64,000 nt of DNA. Origin: Singulisphaera sp. GP187. GTDB taxonomy: Bacteria; Planctomycetota; Planctomycetia; Gemmatales; Gemmataceae. The stretch lies in contig CAMAUE010000004.1 in the NCBI GenBank assembly GCA_945861245.1, positions 20,294 to 84,293 of the forward strand, given 5' to 3'. Position numbers and translations under genes: made by a program. Under the pieces are notes generated by a model that was not told where the DNA came from, ran no database searches, and worked only from the letters and a program-made list of their open reading frames with translations. The stretch's first letter is position 1. Every line of letters begins with the position of its first letter. Positions 17,827 through 26,425 of this stretch are shown piece by piece.

Positions 17827-19524
17827 CTATGGGGCGTGGATGCGAATCTCTTCCTCGACGGTGATCGTGTCGCGGAATTTGGGGTCGGGGATTAGGCAGG
17901 GGTGTTTGTACTGCTCGGCGGCGCCGCCGTTTCTGGCGAGGCGCTGGCGGTCCCATTGCTGCCAGGCGTGGGTCGGGATGACGAAGAGCCGCATCGGGCC
18001 AAGGCGTTGGCTATCACGTTTGCTGGCGTACTCGATGTTGACACGCGCGAGGGCATGCTCGAGAGCTTGCGTGAGCTTGGCGCCGTCGTCGCGCGAGGCG
18101 ATGTCGCCGCGTTCGACGAATAGGCCGTAGTAGGGCATCTCATCGTCCCAGCACGGGGCGACGCTGTAGGAGGTGAGGTTCAAGTTGAGGTTGCGCAGCA
18201 CTTCGGTCATCGCGCCGGTGATCTGGTATTCCGAAACCTTCTCGCCGGTGATGTTCGCGAAATGGGCGCCTTTGCTCAGAAACTCAAGAAGCGGCGTCTT
18301 GTTGAAGAAGCCGGTGCAGCGGACGACGTCGAAAATGTTGTAACGGTAGAGGCCGTAGTCGGTCGTGAGCAGGATGTAATAGGTTCGGCCTTCTTGCAGT
18401 TCGTGGGCGGCGAGGACGGTCGGGTTGGGGCTTGAGCCTTCTTCTTCGGGGATGAACTCGAAGACGTGCGAAGTGATGTCGAGAACGCCGCTGGGCGTGC
18501 CATCGCCGACGGGGATGGTCATGCGACCTTCGCTGGCGATGAGGCCGACGTCGCGGACGGGCGTGGAGCCGTAGTATTTGGGATAATGGCGGAGGTAAGC
18601 GCCGACGCTGCCGCCCATCCAGTTGCCGATCAAACAGTCCGTCGGCCAATAGTCTTTTGGATAAAGCGTGCCGGTTTGGCGCACGATCTCTTCGAGTTGG
18701 CGGGCGCGGTCAGGGTTGGCCTTGGCGATCCGACTCTGGACGGCGGCGCGGATTTCGGGTGCGATGTCGAACTTTGTCGAGAGCGTACCGTCGTGGATGT
18801 CGCGGATCAGCGTTTCCTTTTCCTGATCGCCGCCGCGGGCCATGTTGACGAGTGTGCTCGGGTTGGCGGCGATAATCATGCCGACTTTTCGTGGCACGCT
18901 CAGGCGCAGTGCGAGGTAGTTCTTCGCCGCTGCGTCTTTGATCGTGCCGACGATCGCGGGAACGCAATAGATTCGGCGGATGATCCACATTTGCATCTGG
19001 GCAGTGAGCCCAGTGACGGCGCCGCACGGGACGCCGGCATCGGTGTGAAATTCCTGCCAATCGCCGGAGAGTTGCACGATCGGCCTCAGGCGGACTTCGG
19101 GGTGATCGCGATAGACCTTGAGGCCCCAGATGTTCCAACCACGCTTGTAGTCGGCGAGGTACTGGTCGGTGACGGGGATGAACTTGCGTGTCGCCGTCGT
19201 GCCGCTGGTCATGGCGAACATGTGGATTTTCGCGTCGGCGAGGAGGGCGTTGGTCTCGCCCTGGATGACGCGTTTCATGTACGGTTCGACATAGTCATAC
19301 CCGCGCACGGGGATGGTATTGCGAAAATCGTCGAGAGTGAGCATCGAGGAGAAGCGATGGTCCTTGCCGAAGGCTGTACCAGCGTGATGGCGAAGGATGC
19401 GTTGGAGCAGGGCTGCCTGCGTAGCGACGGGATCATGCGTGGCGGCCTCGAAGGCGGCGAGGCGGCGGCGGATGGGTATCGCAGCGATTTTGACAATCAG
19501 ATTTCGAAGGAGCCAATTGAGCAT
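17827..19524 (-). CDS. GH3-family acyl-adenylate-forming enzyme
   Basis: 565 residues from the ATG at 19524 (AGGA upstream). The GH3 ATP-binding features are present: FAMTSGTTATRKFIPVT near residue 100, YYILLTTDYGLYRYNIFDVV and the later FLSKGAHFANITGEKVSE. GH3 enzymes adenylate a carboxylic acid and pass it to an amino group; plants use them on auxin and jasmonate, and bacterial substrates are mostly unknown. It sits just downstream of the fatty-acid/polyketide-like operon on the same strand, so it might act on that product, but a nested palindrome of 270 bases separates them. Confidence 0.9.
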   Translation of the reverse strand: MLNWLLRNLIVKIAAIPIRRRLAAFEAATHDPVATQAALLQRILRHHAGTAFGKDHRFSSMLTLDDFRNTIPVRGYDYVEPYMKRVIQGETNALLADAKIHMFAMTSGTTATRKFIPVTDQYLADYKRGWNIWGLKVYRDHPEVRLRPIVQLSGDWQEFHTDAGVPCGAVTGLTAQMQMWIIRRIYCVPAIVGTIKDAAAKNYLALRLSVPRKVGMIIAANPSTLVNMARGGDQEKETLIRDIHDGTLSTKFDIAPEIRAAVQSRIAKANPDRARQLEEIVRQTGTLYPKDYWPTDCLIGNWMGGSVGAYLRHYPKYYGSTPVRDVGLIASEGRMTIPVGDGTPSGVLDITSHVFEFIPEEEGSSPNPTVLAAHELQEGRTYYILLTTDYGLYRYNIFDVVRCTGFFNKTPLLEFLSKGAHFANITGEKVSEYQITGAMTEVLRNLNLNLTSYSVAPCWDDEMPYYGLFVERGDIASRDDGAKLTQALEHALARVNIEYASKRDSQRLGPMRLFVIPTHAWQQWDRQRLARNGGAAEQYKHPCLIPDPKFRDTITVEEEIRIHAP

Positions 19525-19542
19525 GAATGGTGATCCTGCAAC

Positions 19543-19815
19543 CAAGCCCAGGGGTGAGGTACTCCAAACCCCATAGGCACCAACTTAAGGAATCAGTGTC
19601 AGAAAAACGCAGACTAACCACAGAGGCACAGAGGACACAGAGAAAATGCGCGGAATAATGACTTGGAATTCTTACGATTCTGCGTGCCTTCTTCTTCTCC
19701 CATTCTTCGTATTTTCTAAGTGTCCTCTGTGCCTCTGTGGTTCAAATTTGATTGCCTGGCCTGAGTTCCCTAAGTTGATGCCTATGGGGTTTGGAGTACC
19801 TCATCCCTGGGCTTG
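19543..19815. repeat. nested palindrome: outer GGTGAGGTACTCC arms, inner ACCACAGAGGCACAGAGG arms
   Basis: The outer arms (19543-19597 and 19757-19815) are complementary over about 55 bases. Inside them a second inverted repeat, from AACCACAGAGGCACAGAGGA at 19615 to its complement ending at 19742, occupies the loop. The outer unit shares its tip sequence with the elements at 10927 and 16817. No coding sequence is supported here. Confidence 0.85.
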
Positions 19816-19851
19816 CCGAACCCATTCCACAATAGTACGGAGCCGGTGATC

Positions 19852-20814
19852 CTAAACGGCGCCTGTCAGATGTTTATCAAAAAACTCAAGCACCCGGCGT
19901 TTGTATTCATCGGCGGCGAGATGAATCGCCTGGTTGTGTTTGGCCTTTTCGACGAGCCAAAATTCCTTTGGGTCTTTCGCCAAGGCAAAGAGCTTTTTGG
20001 CCATATCGGGTTTGATATAGTTGTCGCCGCCGCCGTGAATCATTAACAGCGGCCTTGGGCAAAGCTTCCGCATAAACGGTTCCAGGTTTACGTACTTACA
20101 CCCGCGTTCGCGTTCGACTCGCCGAATTACCAGCCGCAGCACGTGTCGAAGGTACCAGGTTGGAATATATCGGATGGCAAACGGAATCTTGGTGTAGATC
20201 ATCACGAACTGATACATGTAGGGCACGACGGTAGTGTCGACAGCGAAGACGCCATCGACGACACAGCAGCGAATGAACTCATCGCCCGCCGCAGCTATGA
20301 GTCCGGCGCTGCCGCCTTTGCTCAGGCCGAACAGCCCTACACCAGGCTCGCCTTTATCCGGCCTCGTTTTTAGATACGCCAAAGCGGTCTGATAGTCGGT
20401 GATTTCAAACTCAGTGACCCATTGCAACGGTTGGTAGCCGTCCTTGGCGACACTTGAACCTTGGCCACGCGGCTCGAAGGTGAAGATGTCATAGCCCGCC
20501 TCGAGCAGAAACTCCGTGTACGGCCCACACGACCATTTCGTTGAGCCGAACTCTAGCCCGAACATTATCACACCCTTGCGTGGTTGCTTGGTGTGCAGGT
20601 AACAGGCGTTGAGTTTCAAACCATCTGGCGTGGTCAGCGTGATCTCCTCGGCGTCCGGAATCGGCTTGCCGAATGGGACCATGAAGAGAGGCTTCTCCTG
20701 AAAGATACGCATCACGACGCTGAGGTAATTTCGCCGCACGTGCATGTGGAAAGTTAGCAGCGCAATTACAGGAATCGCTGATAGGACGGCCAAACTGATC
20801 CAAAGCCATTCCAC
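19852..20814 (-). CDS. membrane-anchored alpha/beta hydrolase
   Basis: 320 residues with an N-terminal hydrophobic helix (about 3-23). The hydrolase fold is shown by FEPRGQGSS, the nucleophile elbow GLSKGG (Ser in the middle), and late Asp and His in HGGGDNYIKPD and KAKHNQAIH. It is the last gene of the minus-strand lipid operon, 93 bases after the ketosynthase, so a thioesterase-like release or acyl-transfer role is possible but not shown. PRPLLMIHGGGD is typical of family members that act on small esters. Confidence 0.85.
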   Translation of the reverse strand: MEWLWISLAVLSAIPVIALLTFHMHVRRNYLSVVMRIFQEKPLFMVPFGKPIPDAEEITLTTPDGLKLNACYLHTKQPRKGVIMFGLEFGSTKWSCGPYTEFLLEAGYDIFTFEPRGQGSSVAKDGYQPLQWVTEFEITDYQTALAYLKTRPDKGEPGVGLFGLSKGGSAGLIAAAGDEFIRCCVVDGVFAVDTTVVPYMYQFVMIYTKIPFAIRYIPTWYLRHVLRLVIRRVERERGCKYVNLEPFMRKLCPRPLLMIHGGGDNYIKPDMAKKLFALAKDPKEFWLVEKAKHNQAIHLAADEYKRRVLEFFDKHLTGAV

Positions 20815-20907
20815 GCGTTATTCCCTGGACTTCGCCGTCCGTATCGATATCTCACGGCGTAAGATTTCAATCTTGATGCCTTCGATAATGACCGTTTGTA
20901 GTGATGT

Positions 20908-22200
20908 CTATTCGATGAATCGACTGACCACGAGCGAAACGTTCTGGCCACCGAACCCGAAGCTATTGCTGAGCACGTGATCGACTTTTTTCTCGCGGGC
21001 CACGTTGGGCACATAATCGAGATCGCATTCGGGATCGGGCGTTTCGTAGTTGATCGTCGGCACTAACACGCCGCGCAATATCGTCATTACCGACGTAATT
21101 AACTCGACCGCGCCAGCCGCGGCGATCAGGTGGCCAAGCATGCTCTTGCTGCTGCTTACGGGAACCTTGTACGCCTGTGGTCCGAATACCGTCTTGATGC
21201 CGAGAGTTTCGACGCGATCATTGACCTGCGTACTCGTGCCATGCGCGTTGATGTAGCCGATGGCTTCCGGCGTCAGTCGCGCGTCATCCAGCGATCCTTG
21301 AATGCAGGCGATGGCGCCGCGTCCGTTGGGATGGCTGTCAGTCAAACGGAAGGCGTCGCAGGTTGAACCGTAACCCGACATCTCGGCGTAGATACGCGCA
21401 CCGCGTTTTTTGGCGTGTTCGAGTTCTTCGAGGATAACTATGCCGGCGCCTTCGCCGATGACGAAACCGGATCGATTCAAATCGAACGGTTTCGACGCTT
21501 TCCGCGGATGTCGGTTTTCCGTGCAAAGCGCAGTAAGCAGGTTGAATCCGGTGATACCGAAAGGATGGATCATGCTATGCGATCCGCCCGAAACCATGAT
21601 GTCGGCCTCGCCGTGACGGATCATCTCGGTCGCTTCGCCGATCGCCTGACTGCTGGCGGCGCAGGCGGTGAGGCAGTTGTAGTTCGGCCCTTCGAGATCG
21701 AAATAATCGGCCAAATGGCCGGGCGTCGTGTGCATCTCTTGTTCGTATTCGTGGGCGGCGGTGAAACGGTTGATGCCGCGGCGGATGAACTCGCTCGGAT
21801 CGACCGTCATCGTTTCAGGGACATAGGCAGCGGACATCAACTCGGTCATGATCGACCAATCCTGGATGCCTTCGCCGGAACCGAGATATACGCCGAAACG
21901 CGTGCGATCGACTTTCATGTTGTCGAGTAAGCCAGCGTCCGAAATCGCTTGTTGAGTGGCCGCAGCTGCGAAGCGTGCATTTGGTCCAGCGTTCTGCCAG
22001 CGACTGGGATCCTTCACAAACGCTCCCAGGTCGAATCCTTTCAACTCCGAGGCAAACTTCGTCGGAAACGTGCCGGCGTCGAAGTGTTTGATGAAATCCA
22101 CTCCGCTCTGGCCCGCGACCTGGTTCTCGTAGAGTTCCTTGACGCTATAGCCCAACGGCGTCACAGCACCCATTCCAGTTATCACGACGCGTTTTCTCAT
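20908..22200 (-). CDS. beta-ketoacyl-ACP synthase, catalytically complete (KS-alpha type)
   Basis: 430 residues from the ATG at 22200 (GAGGTG upstream). It has the full thiolase-fold triad of FabF-type enzymes: C180 in NCLTACAASSQ, H320 in INAHGTSTQ and H357 in SMLGHLIAAAG, plus the glycine-rich NSFGFGGQN near the end. It elongates acyl chains on an acyl carrier protein with loss of CO2. It lies 64 bases after a second ketosynthase that lacks the Cys, so the two probably form a heterodimer like KS-alpha/KS-beta of type II polyketide systems. It differs from housekeeping FabF in the long loop around residues 110-160 (EFIRRGINRFTAAHEYEQEM). Confidence 0.93.
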   Translation of the reverse strand: MRKRVVITGMGAVTPLGYSVKELYENQVAGQSGVDFIKHFDAGTFPTKFASELKGFDLGAFVKDPSRWQNAGPNARFAAAATQQAISDAGLLDNMKVDRTRFGVYLGSGEGIQDWSIMTELMSAAYVPETMTVDPSEFIRRGINRFTAAHEYEQEMHTTPGHLADYFDLEGPNYNCLTACAASSQAIGEATEMIRHGEADIMVSGGSHSMIHPFGITGFNLLTALCTENRHPRKASKPFDLNRSGFVIGEGAGIVILEELEHAKKRGARIYAEMSGYGSTCDAFRLTDSHPNGRGAIACIQGSLDDARLTPEAIGYINAHGTSTQVNDRVETLGIKTVFGPQAYKVPVSSSKSMLGHLIAAAGAVELITSVMTILRGVLVPTINYETPDPECDLDYVPNVAREKKVDHVLSNSFGFGGQNVSLVVSRFIE

Positions 22201-22219
22201 GATCTCATGCACCTCGACC

Positions 22220-22255
22220 GTTTAGATCGCGCTCGCCAAAGGCGATCGGCTAAAC
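22220..22255. repeat. short palindrome, GCTCGCCAAAGGCGAGCGG family
   Basis: GTTTAG at one end pairs with CTAAAC at the other around GCTCGCCAAAGGCGATC, in the gap between the two ketosynthase genes. Longer copies are at 24138-24218 and 63014-63094. Confidence 0.7.
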
Positions 22256-22264
22256 AAATTAGGA

Positions 22265-23536
22265 TCACCACTTTCGGCAAACGACGGCGGCGCATTGGCC
22301 CATGTCGGTGAAGCCGATCTTGATGAAATACGGTTTCGCAATTGGCCTCGCCTCGGACGTAACATTCACCGGGCAGGCGGGGTCGGGCTCAGCGAAGTTG
22401 AGCGTGCCGGGCAGCACCCCATGTTTCATCGCGAGCAGGCTGCCTGCCAACTCGGCGACGCCGGAACCGGCGCTGAGATGACCGAAGTTCGGTTTGATCG
22501 ACCAGACGGTCGTGCCCATGCCGAAGATTTCGTTGATGGCGAGGGCCTCGAAAGCGTCAAGTTTGATCGAGCCAAGGCCATGGGCATTGACATGATCGAT
22601 GTCCGCCGGCGAGACCTTCGCCTGGGCCAGGGCGATGCGCATTGCGCGAGCCAGTCCCTTGCCGGTCAGCCCGCGATCGAATGCCGAGCCAAACCCCATG
22701 ACTTCGGCGTAAATATGGGCGCCGCGGCGTTGGGCGTGTTCGAGTTCCTCGACGACGACGACACCGCTGCCTTCGGCGAGGGCCAGACCATTGCGTCGGC
22801 GATCAAACGGTTTCACTGCCGTGCCGGGAGAGTCATTGTCGCGTGACAGCTGTCCGAACAGGGTCTGACGAACCATGCTCATAGGCGTGATCTTGCTATC
22901 GGCGCCGCCGGCGAGCATGAAGTCGGCCTGGTTGCGTTCGATAATGCGCACCGATTCGCCCAGCGCGAGCAGACTGGCGACTTCGCTTTCGGTGATTGAA
23001 TTGTTCGGGCCTTGCGCGTTGTGCAGAATCGCGACATGGCACGCCAACATGTTCGGCAAATACTTGAGCATCCAGAGCGGGGGAATGCTGCCGATGCCTT
23101 TTTCGCCCCAGACGCGCGGGTCGGTCGGGTGGGCGTTCGCCTCGGTGCTGATGTGCGACGCCGGGCCGAGTTCGTCGAGTTCCGACGGGATAAGCCCAGC
23201 GCCATACTCGACGCCGAACCGCGTGGGATCCAGTTTTTGCTTGTCGACTTTAGATTCGGCGATTGCGATATTAGCTGCGGCGACAGCGAACTGAATCGTG
23301 CGTGACATGACACGAATCTGTTTGCGCTCTTCCTTACCGACGAGGTATTTTTTGACGTCGAAATTGAGAACTTCGCCGGCAAAATGCGTAGACAGGGGTG
23401 ATGGGTCAAATGCCTGAATTCGTCGGATCCCGGTCTGCCCTTCGGACAAGGCGGTCCAGAACGAAGCGGCGTCGAGTCCAATTGGAGACACGACGCCAAT
23501 ACCGGTCAGCACAACGCGACGGTTCGCAACAGACAT
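22265..23536 (-). CDS. ketosynthase-like protein without the active-site Cys (KS-beta / chain-length-factor type)
   Basis: 423 residues from the ATG at 23536. The fold markers of ketosynthases are present, including NAHGLGS (H319), PNFGHLSAGSG (H353) and FDRRRNGLALAEGSG. The nucleophile region reads GPNNSITESEVASLLALGE; compared without gaps to the neighbour's GPNYNCLTACAASSQAIGE the Cys is Glu185 (Ser184 if one residue is gapped). It therefore cannot carry an acyl group on Cys. This recalls chain-length factors of type II polyketide synthases, where the Cys is Gln, though both His are kept here. The start has no strong ribosome site. Confidence 0.88.
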   Translation of the reverse strand: MSVANRRVVLTGIGVVSPIGLDAASFWTALSEGQTGIRRIQAFDPSPLSTHFAGEVLNFDVKKYLVGKEERKQIRVMSRTIQFAVAAANIAIAESKVDKQKLDPTRFGVEYGAGLIPSELDELGPASHISTEANAHPTDPRVWGEKGIGSIPPLWMLKYLPNMLACHVAILHNAQGPNNSITESEVASLLALGESVRIIERNQADFMLAGGADSKITPMSMVRQTLFGQLSRDNDSPGTAVKPFDRRRNGLALAEGSGVVVVEELEHAQRRGAHIYAEVMGFGSAFDRGLTGKGLARAMRIALAQAKVSPADIDHVNAHGLGSIKLDAFEALAINEIFGMGTTVWSIKPNFGHLSAGSGVAELAGSLLAMKHGVLPGTLNFAEPDPACPVNVTSEARPIAKPYFIKIGFTDMGQCAAVVCRKW

Positions 23537-23600
23537 GGCACACCCAAACAACAGATTCCGAGCCGTCGGCTCTTCGGTGAGGATCGATCGCTCGATCCAT

Positions 23601-24122
23601 TTAGGTTGCGCTGTCCGTGCGCTGGGCCGCTACCTTGGCCAGGCCCAACAGATGTTTCAGTTCGCCACTGAACACGAAGTTGAGGTCGCCGAACAACTGC
23701 TGGGATCGCGACTTATCCAGATGAGCGAAAAATATCTCTGCTTCCGCCATTGGCGGATTCGCCGGCTCGCCGATACTTTGGCCCGGCGCCAGCGTGTACA
23801 CTTTACCGACGATCGATGCGCCTTCAGGCCGAAGCGTCACGATCTCGGTGTCGTAGAGCAGCGTCTCGCCGGCCAACGCCTCGCGATGAAACTTCGCGGA
23901 GGTGATCTTGGCGAGGACGACTTTTTCCTTGAAGTCGTTAGCCTCACCGACGAGAATTCCGCCGGTTTGGGCGAGCCCTTCAAGGATAAAGCAGGCCGGC
24001 ATGATCGGATAGCCGGGCAGGTGCTGCTGAAAGTAATCCTCAGCCAGGCTTAGTTTCTTGACTGCGCGTGCCGATTTGCCTCGCTCGAACTTGACAAATC
24101 GGTCGATCCAAATCCAACGCAT
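23601..24122 (-). CDS. FabZ-like 3-hydroxyacyl-ACP dehydratase
   Basis: 173 residues; AGAGG lies six bases before the ATG. The hotdog active-site pattern is intact: H34 in YFQQHLPGYPIMP and E48 in ACFILEGLAQTGG, with the His-x13-Glu spacing of FabZ. It removes water from 3-hydroxyacyl-ACP. It is longer than FabZ (about 150) by a C-terminal tail. A sister dehydratase at the head of the operon has Gln at the position of Glu48, so the pair may act as a heterodimer. Confidence 0.9.
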   Translation of the reverse strand: MRWIWIDRFVKFERGKSARAVKKLSLAEDYFQQHLPGYPIMPACFILEGLAQTGGILVGEANDFKEKVVLAKITSAKFHREALAGETLLYDTEIVTLRPEGASIVGKVYTLAPGQSIGEPANPPMAEAEIFFAHLDKSRSQQLFGDLNFVFSGELKHLLGLAKVAAQRTDSAT

Positions 24123-24137
24123 GACAGCCTCTTCCCG

Positions 24138-24218
24138 GTTTAGCCGCTCGCCTTTGGCGAGCGCGGGCAGGTCGTGAATGACACCCAGATCGCGCTCGCC
24201 AAAGGCGAGCGGCTAAAC
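24138..24218. repeat. palindromic element, GCTCGCCTTTGGCGAGCG family
   Basis: GTTTAGCCGCTCGCCTTTGG pairs with CCAAAGGCGAGCGGCTAAAC. It sits inside the operon, between the acyl carrier protein and dehydratase genes, where the transcript would form a long hairpin. Confidence 0.8.
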
Positions 24219-24225
24219 AGGACGA

Positions 24226-24621
24226 TTACGCCTTCGAGCCAAGTTTGCCTTCGATGTACTTCGCAATCATATCGACCGTGAAGAGGTCGCTAATCGCCGT
24301 CATATCGGGGTTCCGCTCGAACTTGCCGATGTCGGCGAACGGCATTTTTTCACGCAGCTCTTTCAAGCCCTTCTCCGTCACTTTGCCATTCAGGACGAAC
24401 TCCGGGTCGCCCTGGAAGATCGATTCGGGGAACAGCTCGTTGCGGGGAATCTTGATGCCGAATTCGCGCTCGAGGCGGAAGACGATGTCGAGGAAATCGA
24501 TCGATTCCGCGCCGAGGTCGCCCTGCAACGTCGAGGTGGGTTGAATTTCATCATGATCCACGTTCAATGCTTCAACGAGCGTGGCAGATACTTTCTTGAA
24601 AATCTCGGCTTGAGTCGGCAT
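24226..24621 (-). CDS. acyl carrier protein, long form
   Basis: 131 residues against about 78 for a normal ACP. The phosphopantetheine Ser is S40 in DLGAESIDFLDIV, where the usual DSL is ESI. The extra length is an insertion between the third and fourth helix positions (about 65-115, containing FPESIFQGDPEFVLNG). AGGAGG lies eight bases before the ATG, the best ribosome site in the operon, which fits the high copy need of an ACP. It probably serves only the synthases encoded around it. Confidence 0.93.
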   Translation of the reverse strand: MPTQAEIFKKVSATLVEALNVDHDEIQPTSTLQGDLGAESIDFLDIVFRLEREFGIKIPRNELFPESIFQGDPEFVLNGKVTEKGLKELREKMPFADIGKFERNPDMTAISDLFTVDMIAKYIEGKLGSKA

Positions 24622-24703
24622 GATTAAAACCTCCTAAAATAGAAAGACAGCACCTACGTTATTGTTTCGCACCCGCCTACCAAGACGAGCGCGTTTCTTA
24701 CCT

Positions 24704-25462
24704 TTACATCGCCACGGCACCGAGGCTCAGCCCGCCATCGACTTTGATGATCTGGCCGGTAATATATCCCGAATCCGCGCTGGCGAGAAAGACGGCGACT
24801 TTTGCAATGTCCTCGGCCTGACCGAGCCGTTTCATCGGGATCATTTTCTTGATCAGGTCGCCCGCTTTATTGCGAATATTTTCCGTCATGTCGGTTTCAA
24901 TGAATCCCGGCGCAATTGCGTTGACGGTCACGCCGCGACCAGCCAACTCAACCGCCAAGGCACGCGTGAACGAATTCACGGCTCCCTTGCTGGCTGCGTA
25001 GTTCGTTTGACCCGGATTCGAGTTATCGGCGGCGACGCTCGAAATATTGATGATCCGGCCCTTGCGTTGCCTGGCCAACTTCATCGCCACGGCGTGACAG
25101 AAGTTGAACACGCCGCCCAAATTCGTTTGGATGACGGTGTTCCATTCTTCCAGCTTCATGCCAACGAACAGCCCGTCGCGGATCACGCCGGCATTATTCA
25201 GCAGGATGTTGACCAGCCCGAGATCCTTTTCAATCGCTTCGACGACTTTTTCCGCATCGTCGAAATTCGTGACATCACACTGAAACGCTTTGGCGATTCC
25301 GCCCGCCTGCGCAACCTCCGCAACCAGGCTGTCCGCAGCGGCCTGATTGCCTTTGTAAATGAACGCAACTTTAGCGCCCTCAGCTGCGAAGGCTTTGACG
25401 ATGCCCCGCCCGATGCCTCGGCTCCCGCCGGTCACGATTGCAACTTGATCCTTCAATCGCAT
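24704..25462 (-). CDS. 3-oxoacyl-ACP reductase (FabG-type SDR)
   Basis: 252 residues from the ATG at 25462. The NADP-binding TGGSRGIG (11-18), NNAG (89-92) and catalytic S142, Y155, K159 (NYAASKGAV) are all present, as is the C-terminal DGG. It reduces 3-oxoacyl-ACP in the elongation cycle. Gene order places it between a dehydratase-like gene (22 bases upstream) and the ACP gene. SDR specificity is inferred from this context. Confidence 0.93.
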   Translation of the reverse strand: MRLKDQVAIVTGGSRGIGRGIVKAFAAEGAKVAFIYKGNQAAADSLVAEVAQAGGIAKAFQCDVTNFDDAEKVVEAIEKDLGLVNILLNNAGVIRDGLFVGMKLEEWNTVIQTNLGGVFNFCHAVAMKLARQRKGRIINISSVAADNSNPGQTNYAASKGAVNSFTRALAVELAGRGVTVNAIAPGFIETDMTENIRNKAGDLIKKMIPMKRLGQAEDIAKVAVFLASADSGYITGQIIKVDGGLSLGAVAM

Positions 25463-25484
25463 GTTCGTTCGTCCCTTATGAGTT

Positions 25485-25979
25485 TCACGATTGTCCGAAA
25501 TCCAATTCGCCTCGCAACACACGATAGTGGCTGCGCAGATCGGCGATTATCTTGTCATCCACACTTTGCAGCGTGGGATTGCGATCTCTGAGGTTGTAGC
25601 GCCCTACCGTGAACTTTGCCGACACGGTGGAACTCCCGTCCATCTCGGCTTTGCCTTTGAAGACGGCGAGCGGGTTTTCCGGGCTATAGTCAGCGACCTC
25701 GACAGTGATCGTCATGCTGTTGCCCGGCTGCATGAAGTTGCCATACTTCACGTTGCGAGCGTCACGTAACACGATCACGCTGTACTTGAAGTCTTCCAAC
25801 GCCCGAAGCAACCAGGCGGAACCTTCGACCAGCGTTTGCAACATCAACACGCCCGGCATCACCGGGAAAGTTGGAAAGTGGTCCGCGAGGTACTCTTCCG
25901 CCAGGGTGAGGTTCTTCACCATGCGAATCCGTTTGCCTGGCTCCAAGTCCAGGATGCGATCAATAAGATGGAAACGCAT
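25485..25979 (-). CDS. FabZ-like hotdog protein with Gln in place of the catalytic Glu
   Basis: 164 residues. The FabZ pattern is clear: H34 in YLADHFPTFPVMPG, then VLMLQTLVEG. The residue 14 positions after the His, Glu in FabZ, is Q48 here, so the dehydration chemistry is probably lost or altered. The canonical sister is at 23601-24122. First gene of the operon; a good promoter (26048-26076) lies 70 bases upstream. Confidence 0.88.
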   Translation of the reverse strand: MRFHLIDRILDLEPGKRIRMVKNLTLAEEYLADHFPTFPVMPGVLMLQTLVEGSAWLLRALEDFKYSVIVLRDARNVKYGNFMQPGNSMTITVEVADYSPENPLAVFKGKAEMDGSSTVSAKFTVGRYNLRDRNPTLQSVDDKIIADLRSHYRVLRGELDFGQS

Positions 25980-26047
25980 AGCACCCGAATCCGAACCCTA
26001 AAGCATGAATGTCCAACGACTTTCGCTGAAACTTCGACAGAAGGAAA

Positions 26048-26076
26048 AGTATAGCGGGCCGACAACCCGTCGGCAA
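26048..26076 (-). promoter_or_regulatory. probable promoter of the fatty-acid/polyketide-like operon
   Basis: On the minus strand TTGCCG (26076-26071), 17 bases, TATACT (26053-26048). It faces the dehydratase-like gene at 25979 with a leader of about 60 bases. Read by eye. Confidence 0.6.
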
Positions 26077-26425
26077 CCCCGAAACGCTCTTCACCACAGT
26101 CCCGCGTCGAAACGCACCATCGTTTATTCTTCGTTGATCGGTTGAATCGGTGCGACACATCAATATTTCCCGATTAGCTACCTTTTCGCAAATCGGAATA
26201 GGCGAAAAAACGAGAATAGCTGTCAGAATCATTACAATTTTCCACGATGTGCCAATTGTTCGGGGGATTCCCTCAAGTTCATGCGAAAGGCGTCATGGAT
26301 TACCCAATATCGCCAAGATGCTCTTGACGGATTGAACGCGACCGACAAAAGTCGCCATCAATTACCGTAGGCGCCACGCCCCCCAGGCTGTGATTTTTGA
26401 CTTTCGGAAAAAGCTGGAAAGGATA

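Noticed and set aside
18466-19533. Plus-strand open frame of 355 codons
   Set aside because: Antisense shadow of the GH3 gene.
25916-26232. Two small minus-strand frames upstream of the lipid operon
   Set aside because: They overlap the proposed promoter and the start of the first gene and look non-coding.
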